NCBI RefSeq assembly: GCF_033568475.1
Contig: NW_027331831.1
Location: 4,154,001 to 4,218,000, forward strand
Reading direction: 5' to 3'
Source: Henckelia pumila
Taxonomy: Eukaryota > Streptophyta > Magnoliopsida > Lamiales > Gesneriaceae
Length of the DNA stretch: 64,000 nucleotides
Shown: one piece after another, positions 25,976-36,839 of the stretch
Layout of the letters: each line of letters starts with the position of its first letter
How positions within the stretch are numbered: position 1 is the first letter of the stretch
The notes under the pieces: generated by a model
What the model saw: the letters and a program-made list of their open reading frames with translations, nothing else
Databases searched by the model: none
Told to the model about the DNA's origin: nothing
Position numbers and translations under genes: made by a program

Positions 25976-26116
25976 TTTCAGCTGTCCAACCAATGATGCA
26001 CAACTCGTCCCCGACCACTAAAACCCGGTACCGTGTTTTAGTTATGCGAAAAATAAAAAAAACAACTAAAACCCGATCGGGGACGAGGTGAGAAAATATT
26101 GTTGGGCAGCTGAAAA
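25975..26116. mobile_element. Hairpin MITE #2 in (TA)n
   Basis: A ~142-bp inverted repeat between tatataga on the left and tcctctatata on the right. Arms are ttttcagctgtccaaccaat and attgttgggcagctgaaaa, then cgtccccgaccactaaaacccg pairing inward with caactaaaacccgatcgggg in part. It is flanked by TA dinucleotide tracts on both sides, like the hairpins at 4,344, 38,559 and 44,607. Confidence 0.7.
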
Positions 26117-26134
26117 GTCCTCTATATATATATT

Positions 26135-26251
26135 TGTTATAAATTTAGAGGAGGATAATGAAAGAGTAGAAAAATATAATAGAGAAAGATAAGTGTAAAG
26201 AAAGAAAAATCTCAATCAAATCAATCAACTACAAATCATCTATATATAACA
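26135..26251 (-). repeat. 3' LTR of the copia element
   Basis: 117 bp bounded by tgttat...ataaca. Matches 33,273-33,379 over its right-hand ~100 bp (gaggataatgaaagagtaga and aagataagtgtaaagaaaga are shared). Confidence 0.85.
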
Positions 26252-26384
26252 CTCCCCCTTAGATGATTGATGAAGAGTCCAATGTTGCCTCGTTAAAACC
26301 TTGTCAGTAAAACCAGTGGAAAAAATCTAAACAAAGGAAAAAGAGTACAAAAATTGATACTCCCCCTGATTTCAATCACCGAAT

Positions 26385-29300
26385 ATCTTTTAATTGATGC
26401 ATCCCTATCTTTTGCACCAATTTCTTGAAATGTTGATGTCGGTAATGCCTTTGTGATAAATCAACTACATTGTCACTTGAACGAATTTGTTGGACATCAA
26501 TATCACTGACCGGATAAATCGGTGTGATATAAATTTACTGGCAAGCGTACCAGGTCAAGTAATAGTAAAGTGGACAGAGAGTCCAAGTATCGATCCCACA
26601 GAAACTGCAGTCAATTCTCAATAATTAATTATTTAGCTTAATCTAGACAAAATCATAAAAAAACAATTTGATTTAAATAAAATAAGAATATAAAATAAAA
26701 AATGCTTAAGAAATAAGAATTAAAATAACTGACGATAAAAATAATTAAAACGAGACAACAAAGACACGTGTAGGTACCGAACAAATCATGTAACATGTAG
26801 TCGATTCAGGACTCAGATTTAATCTTAGATTACGGAAATTCTCCTAACTTGTACAAAGGTCTATTTCTAGAACAATCAAACATATTCAAATATTGACGGA
26901 TTAATCTTTCGTAATTCTAATCAAATTTGAATGCATTAAATATTTGTGAAAATTCAGTTTACACTCAAACCGCACACTGAAACCGAATTCTATTTCTAGT
27001 CGGTTTTACCATGTGTTAATTATTAGAGCGATCAAAATCAATACTTCCTCTGTCTACTTGGAATCGATTAACATGCAAGCAAACCGTTGATTAAACTATT
27101 CACAAGACAAATATAAATCTGACAATCAATAAAATAAAATCAACTCTGAAAAATCCCAAACAAACATCCAAGTTTTCTACATGAATTTGTTCGGCACAAT
27201 CACGCCGTCTTTGTTGAAAACAAACTACTCAATAATTGAAACTAGAATTCAAACAAAAAGAAAAAAGAAAGAAAAACTCTGATGACGATGGAGCAAATCT
27301 CCAATCTCCAAGCCTAGCTGCCTCTCGTCTCTTGTCTGCGTTCTCTGCGTGTTGGAACCCTTTAATCTGATGATTAGATTTGTATTTATATGCTCAAGGG
27401 ACTTCAAAATATAGCATCCAATCCGAGCAAGAGTTTCCAAAAATACAAATTCTGCACGCTCCGCTCGCTCGAGCGAGTAACTTTCTGTCTCGGAAGATTT
27501 TTGGCACGTCTCGCTCGAGCGAGTGGATTTTTTTTCTCCGCACGACGATTATGAAAAATTCATATCTTAAGTTCTAGCCGTCGGATCGAGCTGAAATTTG
27601 GACAGCAGCTTCAAAATATCTTGAAATTCATTTGAAACAGTGAAGATTGGATTTAGATCTCTCTAAAATTAAAATTGATTTTTTGAACAAAGATGCTACG
27701 TAATTCACTCTTCAACAATTTATTTTCCTACAAAATTAACCCGGAGAGTGAAATACACAAGCATGCATTAAAACACATAAAAACACATAAAACAATATGA
27801 ATGCATACAAAATAGACATAAACCTATCACGAACTAATTCATACAAAATGCACTTATCAATCACCTTTCTGTTAAAGTTCGTGCGTGTAGAAAAACTTTG
27901 ATGAAATATGTTTCATTCGATCGCCTTTGATATGCTCTCCCTTTAGTTGTGCAATGCAAGCAGCATTATCTTAAAAAATAATCGTCGGGCTATCTTTCGT
28001 TGTTGGTAGTCCGCATGATTCTTGAATATGTTGAGTTATAGATCTTAATCATATACATTCTCGACTTGCTTCATGCATTGCAATTATCTCAGAGTGATTT
28101 GATGATGTCGCTGTCAAAGTTTGCTTTGTCGACTTCCATGAAATAGCTGGGTCCCCTCGTGTAAACACATAACCCGTTTGGGATTTGGCTTTATGTGGGT
28201 CTGAAACCTGCATCTACATATCCTATTAAAGAGAAATTTGATTTTTTCGAATAAAATAATCTCATGTCAGTTGTACCACGAAGGTAACGAAATATATGTT
28301 TTACACAATTCCAATGTCTTCGGGTTGGAGAAGAACTATATCTTGCTTGAAGGTTAACATAAAAAGCTATATCTGGTCCGGTACAATTTTCAAGATATGA
28401 TAATGCAACAATTGCACTCAGATATGGTACTTCCGGACCAATAATATTCTCTCCATCTTCAAGTTGACGAAAAGGATCTTTCTTAGTGTCAAGTGATCTA
28501 ACGACCATTGGTGATGCTAATGGATGTGCTTTATCCATGTAAAATCGTTTTAATATTTTTTCTACATATGAGGATTGATGAACAAATATTCTTCTTGTAA
28601 ATGTTCAATTTGCAAGCCAAGACAAAATTTTGTCTTTTCCAAATCCTTTATCTCAAATTCACTTTTTAAATAATTGGCAGTTTTAGTGAGCTTTTCGGGA
28701 GTTCCTATGAGATTTAGATCATCCACATATACTGCCACGATTGCAAAACCTTCATCCGTTTTTTTCGTGAAAACGCATGGACAAATAACATCTTTTGTGT
28801 AACCTTCTTGGTATATATACTCACTAAGGCGATTGTACCACATGCGCCCGGATTGTTTTAATCCATATAATGACTTTTGCAGTTTTATTGAGAACACGGT
28901 CTTGGGGATTGTATCATTTGCTTCTGATGGCTTAAATCATTCAGGGATTTTCATGTATATGTCGTTATTAAGTGAACTATATAAATATGCAGTAACCACA
29001 TCCATAAGTCGCATGTCCAATTTTTCTGATACAACCAAGCTAATCAAGAATCGAAAAGTGGTGGCATTCATTACATGCGAGTACGTTTCCTCATAGTCAA
29101 TTCCAAGTCTCTGAGAAAAACCTTGGGCTACAAGTCTGGCTTTATATCTTACAATTTTGCCATTTTCATTTCTTTTTCGTACCAACACCCATTTGTATCC
29201 TATAGAGATTATATTTTTAGGTGTTTGAACTACGGGCCCAAACACTCTATGTTTCTCGAAAGAATCTAATTCAGTTTGTATAGCCGCCTTCCATCTTGGC

Positions 29301-31170
29301 CAATCATTTCTTTGTTGGCAATCTTTAACAGATTGTGGTTCGGGATCATCATTGTCTTGCATAATATCAAGGACTACGTTTAGAGTGAAAACATCATCGA
29401 TGTTTGTATTACTTCGGCCACCCCATATTTTACGAGATATCAAATAGTTTTTCAAAATCTCGATATTTTCATGTGATTGTGATTCTTCATGAATCATGTT
29501 TTCCACATCTGTTTCATTTATTTCTCTTGTTGTATCATGTAAAGTTGCCTCTTCTGGAGCTGTAAGTGCTTCTTTATCTTGTACCTTTATTTTTCTAGGT
29601 ACCGTATCCTTCGAACCAATTGGTCGACCACGCTTCTGACGTATTTTAGATTCGTTTGCGGGTAAATTATTACATGGTCCTACAGGGACGTCAATCTTCA
29701 CCGGAGTATTCTCTACTTGTGTATATGATTTGTCACATTTTTTGTATTAACAAAAGCATCGAGTAATTGATTTGCAATTCTTTGCAAATGAATAATTTTT
29801 TCAACTTCTTGCTCACATTGATTGTTTCGGGGATCATAATGAGATAATGTTTTCTCATTCCAACAAATTTTTCGTTGTTCCTCAGGATACAACTTTGCTC
29901 CCCCTAGAGTTGGAAAATCAGTTTCATCAAAGTGGCAATATGCAAATCTTGCAGTAAATAAATCACCCGTTAAAGGCTCCAAATATCTAATGATAGATGG
30001 TTAATCATATCCCACGTAAATTCCAAGTCTACGTTGTGAACCCATTTTGGTCTGTTGTGTAGGTGGGATAGGGACTTGTACCGCACAACCAAATACTCGA
30101 AAATGAAAAACTTCGGGTTTTTGACCATATGCAAGTTGCAAAGGTGAGTATTGGTGATAATTAGCTGGTCTCACACGAATCAATGATGTAGCGTGTATTA
30201 TAGCATGACCCCCAAGCTGCAGATGGTAGTTTTGTTTTCATGAGTAGCGGTCTAGCAATCAATTGCAATCGTTTAATAAATGATTCTGCAAGACCATTCT
30301 ATGTATGAACATGGGCAACTGAATGCTCAACTGAAATCCCGATCGACAAACAAAATTCATCAAATGCTTGTGATTTTAATTCAGCAGCATTATCAAGACG
30401 AATTGTCTTCATTGAGTGATCAGGGAACTGAGCTCGTAATTTAATTATTTGCCCAAGTAATCTAGCAAAAACTATATTTCGAGATGCTAACAAACTAACA
30501 TGTGACCACCTAGTCGAGACATCAATCAATACTAGGTCCACAAATATCCCCATGAATTCTTTCCAAAAGGTTGAAATTTCAATATCAACTTTTGTTGGGG
30601 AATGTCTTATAATTAATTTTCCTTGTGAACAAGCCACACATGAAAAATCATCATGTAAGAGAATCTTCTGGTTCTTTAAGGGATGTCCAGGAGAATTATT
30701 TATTATTCTTCGCATCATTGAACTCCCAGGATGACCAAGTCGGTCGTACCATAATACAAAACCTTTCTTGTCAACAAACTTCTTGTTTGTGATTGTATTT
30801 GCTTCAATTGATTTTATTATTGTGTAATACATTTCAGAGGAAAGTACACGTAATATTTCTTTTATCTGCTTCTGGCCAGATATAATGAATGTAATGCAAA
30901 AATATTCAACATTGTTTGCATTCAATGTTTCAATATGATATCCATTTCGGCGGATATCTTTAAAGCTAAGAAAATTTCTACTTGATTTGCTTGCATAGAG
31001 TGCATTTTCAATATACAGGCTTGTCACATTTGGTAAAATAATTTTTGTCTTCCCATGACCTTCAATAATTTTTGATGCACCCGAGATTGTTATAACATTA
31101 TTTTCAGCTAATGTTAAATGTTAATTCAAAAAAATATTTTTGCTTTGAAGGATGTTGTGTGTTGTACCAC
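26385..31170 (-). pseudogene. Copia pol remnant (protease, integrase, RT, RNase H)
   Basis: Minus-strand open segments at 30,299-31,027, 30,001-30,183, 29,713-29,982, 28,937-29,701, 28,562-28,897 and 28,191-28,538 belong to one polyprotein broken by stops and frameshifts. The order is: protease-like SGTTH box (~31,150); integrase HHCC finger (WYDRLGHP..., CVAC) and a core with RLDN; then RT with WVLVRKR, ARLVAQG and the YVDD box (about 28,725); then an RNase H segment near 28,200-27,870, resuming after the solo LTR at 26,506 down to ~26,387. The integrase core lacks part of its usual N-terminal half. Not functional. Confidence 0.88.
26507..27859. mobile_element. Solo LTR, 1,353 bp, nested in the copia RNase H region
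   Basis: Begins tgaccggataaatcgg and ends gcacttatca, i.e. TG..CA termini on either strand. The pentamer atcac flanks both sides (26,502-26,506 and 27,860-27,864), a 5-bp target duplication as made by LTR-retrotransposon integrases. The copia frame resumes across it. No coding capacity. It contains two copies of a palindrome with core gctcgagc near 27,467 and 27,514. Confidence 0.85.
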
Positions 31171-31559
31171 TATTATCTAGAAATTATCGTAATATTCCTT
31201 CATTAATCTAAAAATAAATGTATAATTTAGATAAGTTATAGCTCAAAAAAATTACATCCAAGACATATATAATTAACACAACAAAATATATAACTTATAT
31301 TATTATTTTCATGAAGGATATGAACATCTAAAAGATTAAATAATGAGCTACCAAAATAAATAAGTTAAGCTTATCTAAGGTATAGATCACGATTTGAGCA
31401 AAAAAAATATAAATAAACATGGTATCTTGTAGACTATGGAAATGTATATAAACTTTTCATGTTGTCATAGTTACTAATCAATCAAATATTTGTGTTTAAC
31501 TAAAAAATATATATTAGCAACTAGTTAAATAAACAAAATTAAGAATAATAAACAAACAT

Positions 31560-32015
31560 GTCAAAATTCTGCAGGAATATTGATATATATTCAATATTGT
31601 TTGTTAATATTGATATATATTAGATCTTATATCATTATCGTTGGCAAATCTAATATCAAAATTCTTCTAGAATTTTGAAAAATCTCGGAATATTTGATTC
31701 TTAATAAATATTGACAAACTCTATATATTGGATCAATATTCCATCACGAAATATTGATAGATCTACAAAAATATGGAGATCTTAAATCTTGAATCAATAT
31801 TCTTCAAGAATATAAACAATCTTTGATTTAAACATGAAATCATAAGTTTGCCTAATTTGTTAAAATCAAATCAATATTCTTCTCGAATATTGATGAATAT
31901 TAATATATCATGTCATCAAGTCAATATTCTTCAGGAATATTGTCAGATCTTAAATCATATATCAATATTGACAATTTTTTTTTATCTCGTATCAATATTT
32001 TTTGGAAATATTGAT
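31560..32015. repeat. Array of short hairpins built on aatattgat
   Basis: Within the copia leader, the pair tcaatattc / gaatattga recurs, commonly as tcaatattcttc-(t/a)-cgaatattga, near 31,574, 31,600, 31,730, 31,795, 31,870, 31,920, 31,965 and 31,990. Each copy can form a small stem-loop. The sequence is non-coding and unlike the pol region. Confidence 0.7.
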
Positions 32016-32267
32016 AAATTAAATGATGATATTGTATCCGTAGATCCAGAGCCGTACCTGTGATCAACCGGGCCTGAGGCGATATATAAAAAATGGGCCC
32101 TCTTGTTGCGGCGAATAACCCTAAAATTTAATTCGCAAATGACATATACACTAAACAATATATAAATATATCATAAACAATATATTACGTTAATGAAAAG
32201 TCAAAAAATATTCGAATAACTACATAATTAATACTACCCGTCAACTGTTTAGAGATGAAAATATTTA

Positions 32268-32480
32268 TCAAATCTGTATAATCCAATTGTCGGACCATTT
32301 TTTCTCAATTGACAGCATAGCTAGCCCATTCAATTTGTCTTGTGACATTGTTGATCGAAGATAATTCTTGATTGACTTCAACTTCGAGAAGATTTTTTTT
32401 GCAGATGCAACTGTTGCTGATATGGTTAACAAAATCTTATAGAAAATATTATTTGGGAATAAACTATGCAGTTTCGCCAA
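32268..32480 (-). pseudogene. hAT transposase C-terminal dimerisation domain remnant
   Basis: The segment with ATVASAKKIFSKLK and LRSTMSQDKLNGLAMLSIEK is the typical hAT C-terminal dimerisation region (zinc-finger MYM-type/TTF-type plant transposases). Upstream sequence at 32,489-32,630 may be a further piece. The catalytic part is absent, so it cannot act as a transposase. Confidence 0.85.
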
Positions 32481-32631
32481 AACCTGAATTATATCAATTT
32501 TTCTTTTTTATTTGTTAAATAACATCTCACGACCATCAGCTCTGAACAAAACTCATCATCAATGTCTGAACTATCATTGTGACTCAAAATTGTTGAAGCT
32601 CGCTCTCTACAAGATTTCATCAAGTTATTTA

Positions 32632-32740
32632 AGGTAGTGTTTGCAACCTCTAAAAATAAGTGATTATGAAGATTTTTTTTCATAAATTTGTGAACAGAAT
32701 CTCCATAATCACTTATTTTTAGAGGTTGCAAACACTACCT
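32632..32740. mobile_element. 109-bp MITE with ~37-bp perfect arms
   Basis: The arm aggtagtgtttgcaacctct...gtgattatg on the left is repeated inverted at the right end. It lies inside the deleted hAT. A second member is at 36,110-36,216, and a larger relative with gtgtttgcaa ends is at 34,302-34,646. Confidence 0.8.
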
Positions 32741-33272
32741 AAAAGATTCACTCTTTAATTATCTAAATATATTGTAATTAATTAAAAGATCAAAAAAGCA
32801 GGAAAAAAAAATCCAAAGCAGAAAACAAAAGCTCTTACTGCTAATATATTGTAATTCACCAAACAAAAAAATTGAAAAACTGCCAATTACTTTTAATTAT
32901 TTTAATGAAATTTTCTAATTAAGCCAACAACCAAATATATATATATATCATTTAAAAATTTTGGGCCCCTTATTGAGCCGAGCCCTGAGGCCATGACCTC
33001 GTGGGCCTCACAATAGGTCCTGCTCTGCGTAGATCTATAAAATATCAATATAAAAACATGGTGTGTTATATCAAGAACATCAACATAAAATTAAATATTG
33101 TGCTTCCTCAGGAGCATGAATGATTAACTAGAAGTATGAACATAAAAATAAAATCTATGCGATTTCGAGAAGCATCAATATAAGATCGAAATATTGTGCT
33201 TCTTCGAGAGCATTCATGCAAAGATGATAATAAAAAAAATTTCTACCTTAAAGAGCACTCGTGCTGATAAAG

Positions 33273-33379
33273 TGTTATAAATTTAGTGAAGAAAAAAGAT
33301 GAGGATAATGAAAGAGTAGAAAAATATAATAGATAAAGATAAGTGTAAAGAAAGAAAAATCTCAATCAAATCAATCAAT
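33273..33379 (-). repeat. Truncated 5' LTR of the copia element
   Basis: Matches the 3' LTR from tgttataaattt to aatcaatcaa. It then switches abruptly to the GGGTCC-rich element, so the outer ~24 bp are missing. Confidence 0.8.
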
Positions 33380-33497
33380 CGGTCCTACAAAAGGGACGGG
33401 TCCGGGTCCGGGTCCGGGCCCGGGTCCGGGCCCGGGTCCAATTTTTCCTTGGCGGGGCGGGTCCCGGGTTTGGCGAACCCGTCCCGTTGTCATCTCT

Positions 33498-33999
33498 GCA
33501 CAACATTGATCGATCAAAATAAACATATTATTATTTATCTATCATTATTTTTTATCCTATAAAATTGTTAGTTTAATAGTCACAATATTATTTATTTACA
33601 TTTAATCGCACTTCACTAAGTAAACACAAGTTAACGATATAAAACAACATGTGATGGGATTGTTTGAATCTACATATAATCACATCACATAAAGTACTTT
33701 TACATAAATTTTATAAAATGTTTGAAAATTTTTTAAATAACAAGAATGTTTGGATTATTATAATATGCTTTACTTTTCATCAGCGCTTACATTTCTTAAA
33801 ACATCAAAAAAATAATTCTAAGTTGTTTATAAAAAATATATATGTGCTTAAAGAACAATTTTTTCATACTATTTTTAAAAAATATTTTACAAAAAATGTA
33901 TTCAAATACATATTTTTATTTTATTTTATTTTTTTTGAAAGAGAGATTCCACTATTAATTAATCATATCCACATGTACAACGTTTTTCCCTTCCACTAG
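33498..33999. other. AT-rich spacer
   Basis: Low-complexity AT-rich DNA with no supported gene. The open frame at 33,664-33,999 is Phe/Ile/Lys-rich translation of AT-rich sequence. Confidence 0.5.
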
Positions 34000-34269
34000 T
34001 TAAATTAAATCAGAAGTTGATGCTTCATCAAAAAACATAGCTGCCCGGTACCCAAATTTAACAGTATATTCACCGTGTTTTTCCAAGCGCCACCATTTTA
34101 TCAGGCCTATCCACTCGTGATTCTTTGAACTTCTAATTGGCCGACCTCCCAAAGAATATCTCGGATCTTGTCCCAATTGCATACCCCATAACTTTGTCAT
34201 CAATTCACAAACTTTGATATCAGAAATATTTGTATTTGGTACTGTTATTGGCCGGCCTGAAAGTTCCAT
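34000..34269 (-). pseudogene. LINE (non-LTR retrotransposon) fragment
   Basis: A 90-codon open segment contains WRLEKHGEYTVKFGYRAA. This resembles the conserved W....GEYSVKSGYR box found just before the zinc-binding domain at the C-terminal end of plant L1-type reverse transcriptases. Nothing of the RT domain itself is nearby. A short, old 3' piece. Confidence 0.5.
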
Positions 34270-34301
34270 GTCATAGAAGCCATGGATCCTTAAAGACTTT
34301 T

Positions 34302-34646
34302 AGGGAGTGTTTGCAATCACTAAAAAAAAGTGATTGTTAGCTTTTGGCTTAAAAAAATTATTTTTGTGTGTTTCTTAAACCTAGATTATGTGTTAGCTTA
34401 TGCTTAACTTAATTAAAATCCAAAAGCTAGTCATGTGATGATTATGATTCTCCAAAAGTGATTCTAATAAGAAGGTCATTGTTAAAATTATTCTAATCAC
34501 TTATTTATCAAATACTACCAAACTTTGATTTTTAGATTTTCACATTTGTTTTCAAACACTACCAACTTTTGATTTTTCTCAACTTTTTTATAATCTATAA
34601 ATTAATCACTTCTACAAAATCACAATCTATTGCAAACACTCCCTTA
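34302..34646. mobile_element. MITE with tagggagtgtttgcaa ends
   Basis: Left tagggagtgtttgcaatcac and right ctattgcaaacactcccttaa form ~16-bp inverted termini. The interior is AT-rich without coding capacity. The terminal GTGTTTGCAA is shared with the smaller MITEs at 32,632 and 36,110, suggesting one hAT-related family. No clean target duplication was seen. Confidence 0.65.
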
Positions 34647-34699
34647 ACATACTTGTCATCAATTCACACATAAACATTCGCAACACTTTTAAAATAATT

Positions 34700-35055
34700 G
34701 TCTAAAGTCTAAACCAAGAGTAATTATCCTCTCAAAGGAAATTGAAACTACAACTAACAACATTTTCAATGGTGCATGAGACGATGTTGGTGTGATGAAG
34801 TTGATAACTTCGTTGCATGCTGATGTCAGCGATGATAACTTCATCTCATGGTTTTGTGAGGGTGAGATGATGCTGAAATAATAATTTTTTACTTCATTTA
34901 ATATATATATTTTTATTTAAACATAAACTAATTTTGTATAATTAAAAGAAATTAAAACTGCACATAATTAAAGTTTTAATATTACAGAAAAAATACACGA
35001 AATTAAGAAATTTAATTAAAACCTTTTTTTGCAAGATTTTGAAAATGTTGACGCA
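34700..35055. other. AT-rich spacer, possible Harbinger flank
   Basis: No gene. tttcaatggtgcatgag near 34,764 and caatccattgagaa near 35,408 are weakly inverted and might be the ends of the element that carried the ORF1 remnant. Confidence 0.25.
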
Positions 35056-35400
35056 TGTTGTTCCTTGAATGAATTTTTCATCTCATTGGAAACTCATGTG
35101 GTTATATATTTTTTTCAACCAATCCCAAAAAAAACTAACGTTGATTTGGCCATTCCCAAGTGTCAGATTGGTAGAAGCGTTGTACCATGCCTTTGCAAAA
35201 CGTTCGTCTTCGTCTTTCAACCATTTTTTTCCCTCGTGATGGAAGTCACCCCCATTTGCAGCAACAACTTTTTTCACTTTATTTTTGATTTTGAATATGT
35301 GGTTTCAAAAGAAGGACGAAGGACTTCATTTGGATTTTGGACAAATTGAGTTTGATTGAACATGTGGCACAACATTTGCTGGTCGATGTATTTAGTTTGG
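35056..35400 (-). pseudogene. PIF/Harbinger ORF1-like (Myb/SANT) remnant
   Basis: The minus-strand open segment 35,083-35,277 has KKWLKDEDERFAKAWYNAST, then a Gly-Asn-Gly-Gln stretch and FWDWLKKIYN. This resembles the Myb-like DNA-binding protein (ORF1) that accompanies plant PIF/Harbinger transposases. A possible start region (MFNQTQF...) near 35,360 is in another frame, so the gene is broken. No transposase is seen nearby. Confidence 0.45.
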
Positions 35401-35612
35401 GAAAGACCAATCCATTGAGAATAGAATGATCAGATAATTTTTTTTTTCTTTCAAAAAATCAGATGATTTTTTAAAAAAACTTTAAGAATCAGATGCTCTT
35501 GGTAATTGATTTATAATGATCAAATTACCTCATTCACTCCTTAATTATTTTATTAAATAAATGTTTTATTATTAATTTTTAAAATTTTAATTTTTTAAAC
35601 TATTTTTAATAA

Positions 35613-35926
35613 GGGAAAATTGCAAATTTAGTCCTATATGTTTGTCATTTTGCGATTTTGGTCCTCTATGTTTTCACATTTCAGTTTTAGTCCTGCATGT
35701 TTTGATTTTTGGCAATTTTGGTCCTTTTTATTCGAAAATGCTTACGTGGCACTGTACACGTCAGCTCCACATCAGCACTGAATTGGTGCCACGTCAGCGC
35801 CACGTCAGAAAAAAGACTAAAATTGCCAAAAAAATATAGATAGCGGACTACAACTGAAATCTGAAAAATATAAAGGACTAAAATCGCAAAGTGACAAACA
35901 TATAGGACCAAAAAAGCAAATTTCCC
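35613..35926. mobile_element. Mutator-type MITE, 314 bp, 9-bp target duplication
   Basis: Long inverted termini: gggaaaattgcaaatttagt... on the left and ...aagcaaatttccc on the right, with cctatatgtttgtc pairing with gacaaacatatagg. The nonamer ttttaataa is at 35,604-35,612 and 35,927-35,935. The centre contains several acgtggc/gccacgtcag motifs. No coding capacity. Confidence 0.8.
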
Positions 35927-36109
35927 TTTTAATAATTTGGTTCAACGACCAGATTAATCTGACCATGGGATCTAATTATATTAAAAAAATTACAAAAATA
36001 TATATTAAAAAAAGGTTGCTGGCCGACTTCACAGTGCGGAAAGTATTCGTGTGGGGCCCACCTTAGTCTTTCGTGCAACTTTTGTGCACCTTTGAAGGCG
36101 AGAAATTAA

Positions 36110-36216
36110 GGTTGTGTTTGCAACCTCTAAAAATAAGTGATTATGAAAAAAAATTTAAAAAATTTGTTAAAAAAATCTCCATAATCACTTATTTTTTAGA
36201 GATTGCAAACACTACG
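36110..36216. mobile_element. Second copy of the 109-bp MITE family
   Basis: Left ggttgtgtttgcaacctcta and right ttttagagattgcaaacact match the arms of the element at 32,632-32,740, including gtgattatg / cataatcac. More diverged in the loop. Confidence 0.75.
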
Positions 36217-36624
36217 TACCTAAATATAACAGGCGAGGAAGTCCATTTGTACCTGCTCTAATGACTAGGTAATTTTTTGTTTTCTTTTTCTTTTTAAATT
36301 ATTGGGTATACAAAATATATAAACGTCTTTATCTACCTTGCCCGGTTCGTTACCCAAACTCAAAGCCATTCCTTGTTTGACATATGTCCCATGCACCATT
36401 AATTTATCTTATATATTTTCTTTTATCTTATGTTTAATCCTATTTTCAATAATTGACCACAATTTACGCGCTGAACCCTTTGTCTTGCAGCCTACGTTTT
36501 CATGGTTCCACCACCAAATGCACAGAGCTAGCTAGTCAATAAATACTACAATTAATTGAGCCTAGCTAAATTAATATACTTGAAAAAATAAATCTCTCCC
36601 AGCTAGCTATATATATCTTTGCAA

Positions 36625-36782
36625 ATGGACAAGAAAAGCTGCAGGTATGTACTAATATTTCTCTTTTTCTTCTTTCTTGTAAAAGCATACATATATATAC
36701 TTAGCTAGGATCAACTCCGAGGATGTTTTGAAATTAATTGATATTCTAAGATCAAGATCACCGTACGTTTTTAATTTGCTCG

Positions 36783-36839
<57 letters not shown>

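Larger units (their letters stand above)
32047..33027 (-). mobile_element. Deleted hAT transposon, 981 bp, 8-bp target duplication
   Basis: Ends cagagccgtacctgtga and (inverse) cagagcaggacctattgt are imperfect terminal inverted repeats, with gggcctgaggc inside both. The octamer cgtagatc flanks the element at 32,039-32,046 and 33,028-33,035. Only the C-terminal part of a transposase survives on the minus strand, so it is a non-autonomous deletion derivative. It sits in the leader of the copia element and itself contains a small MITE. Confidence 0.88.
26135..33379 (-). mobile_element. Degenerate Ty1/copia retrotransposon with two nested insertions
   Basis: Read on the minus strand. The 5' LTR (33,273-33,379) lacks its first ~24 bp, and the 3' LTR (26,135-26,251) is complete at 117 bp. 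The LTR starts tgttatatatag and ends tttataaca. A primer-site-like tttatcagcacga follows the 5' LTR and a purine tract (aagggggag) precedes the 3' LTR. Pol order is protease, integrase, reverse transcriptase, RNase H, so this is copia. It is interrupted by a solo LTR (26,507-27,859) in the RNase H region and a deleted hAT (32,047-33,027) in the leader. No gag-like frame is visible. Confidence 0.88.
25704..33497. mobile_element. GGGTCC-rich inverted-repeat element split by a copia insertion
   Basis: The left part (25,704-25,855) begins agatggcaatgggccgggt and is rich in CGGGTCC / ACCCG. The right part (33,382-33,497) is a run of gggtccgggcccgggtcc ending gttgtcatct. The ends are inverted copies (agatggcaatggg against agatgacaacggg). 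The GC content is completely unlike the surroundings. The copia element and a hairpin MITE lie inside. I could not see a convincing target duplication. Confidence 0.5.

Noticed and set aside
33395..33440. gggtcc repeats as telomere-like or CRISPR-like array
   Set aside because: Unit is not a plant telomere repeat, there are no spacers, and the GC-rich inverted-repeat element explains it.
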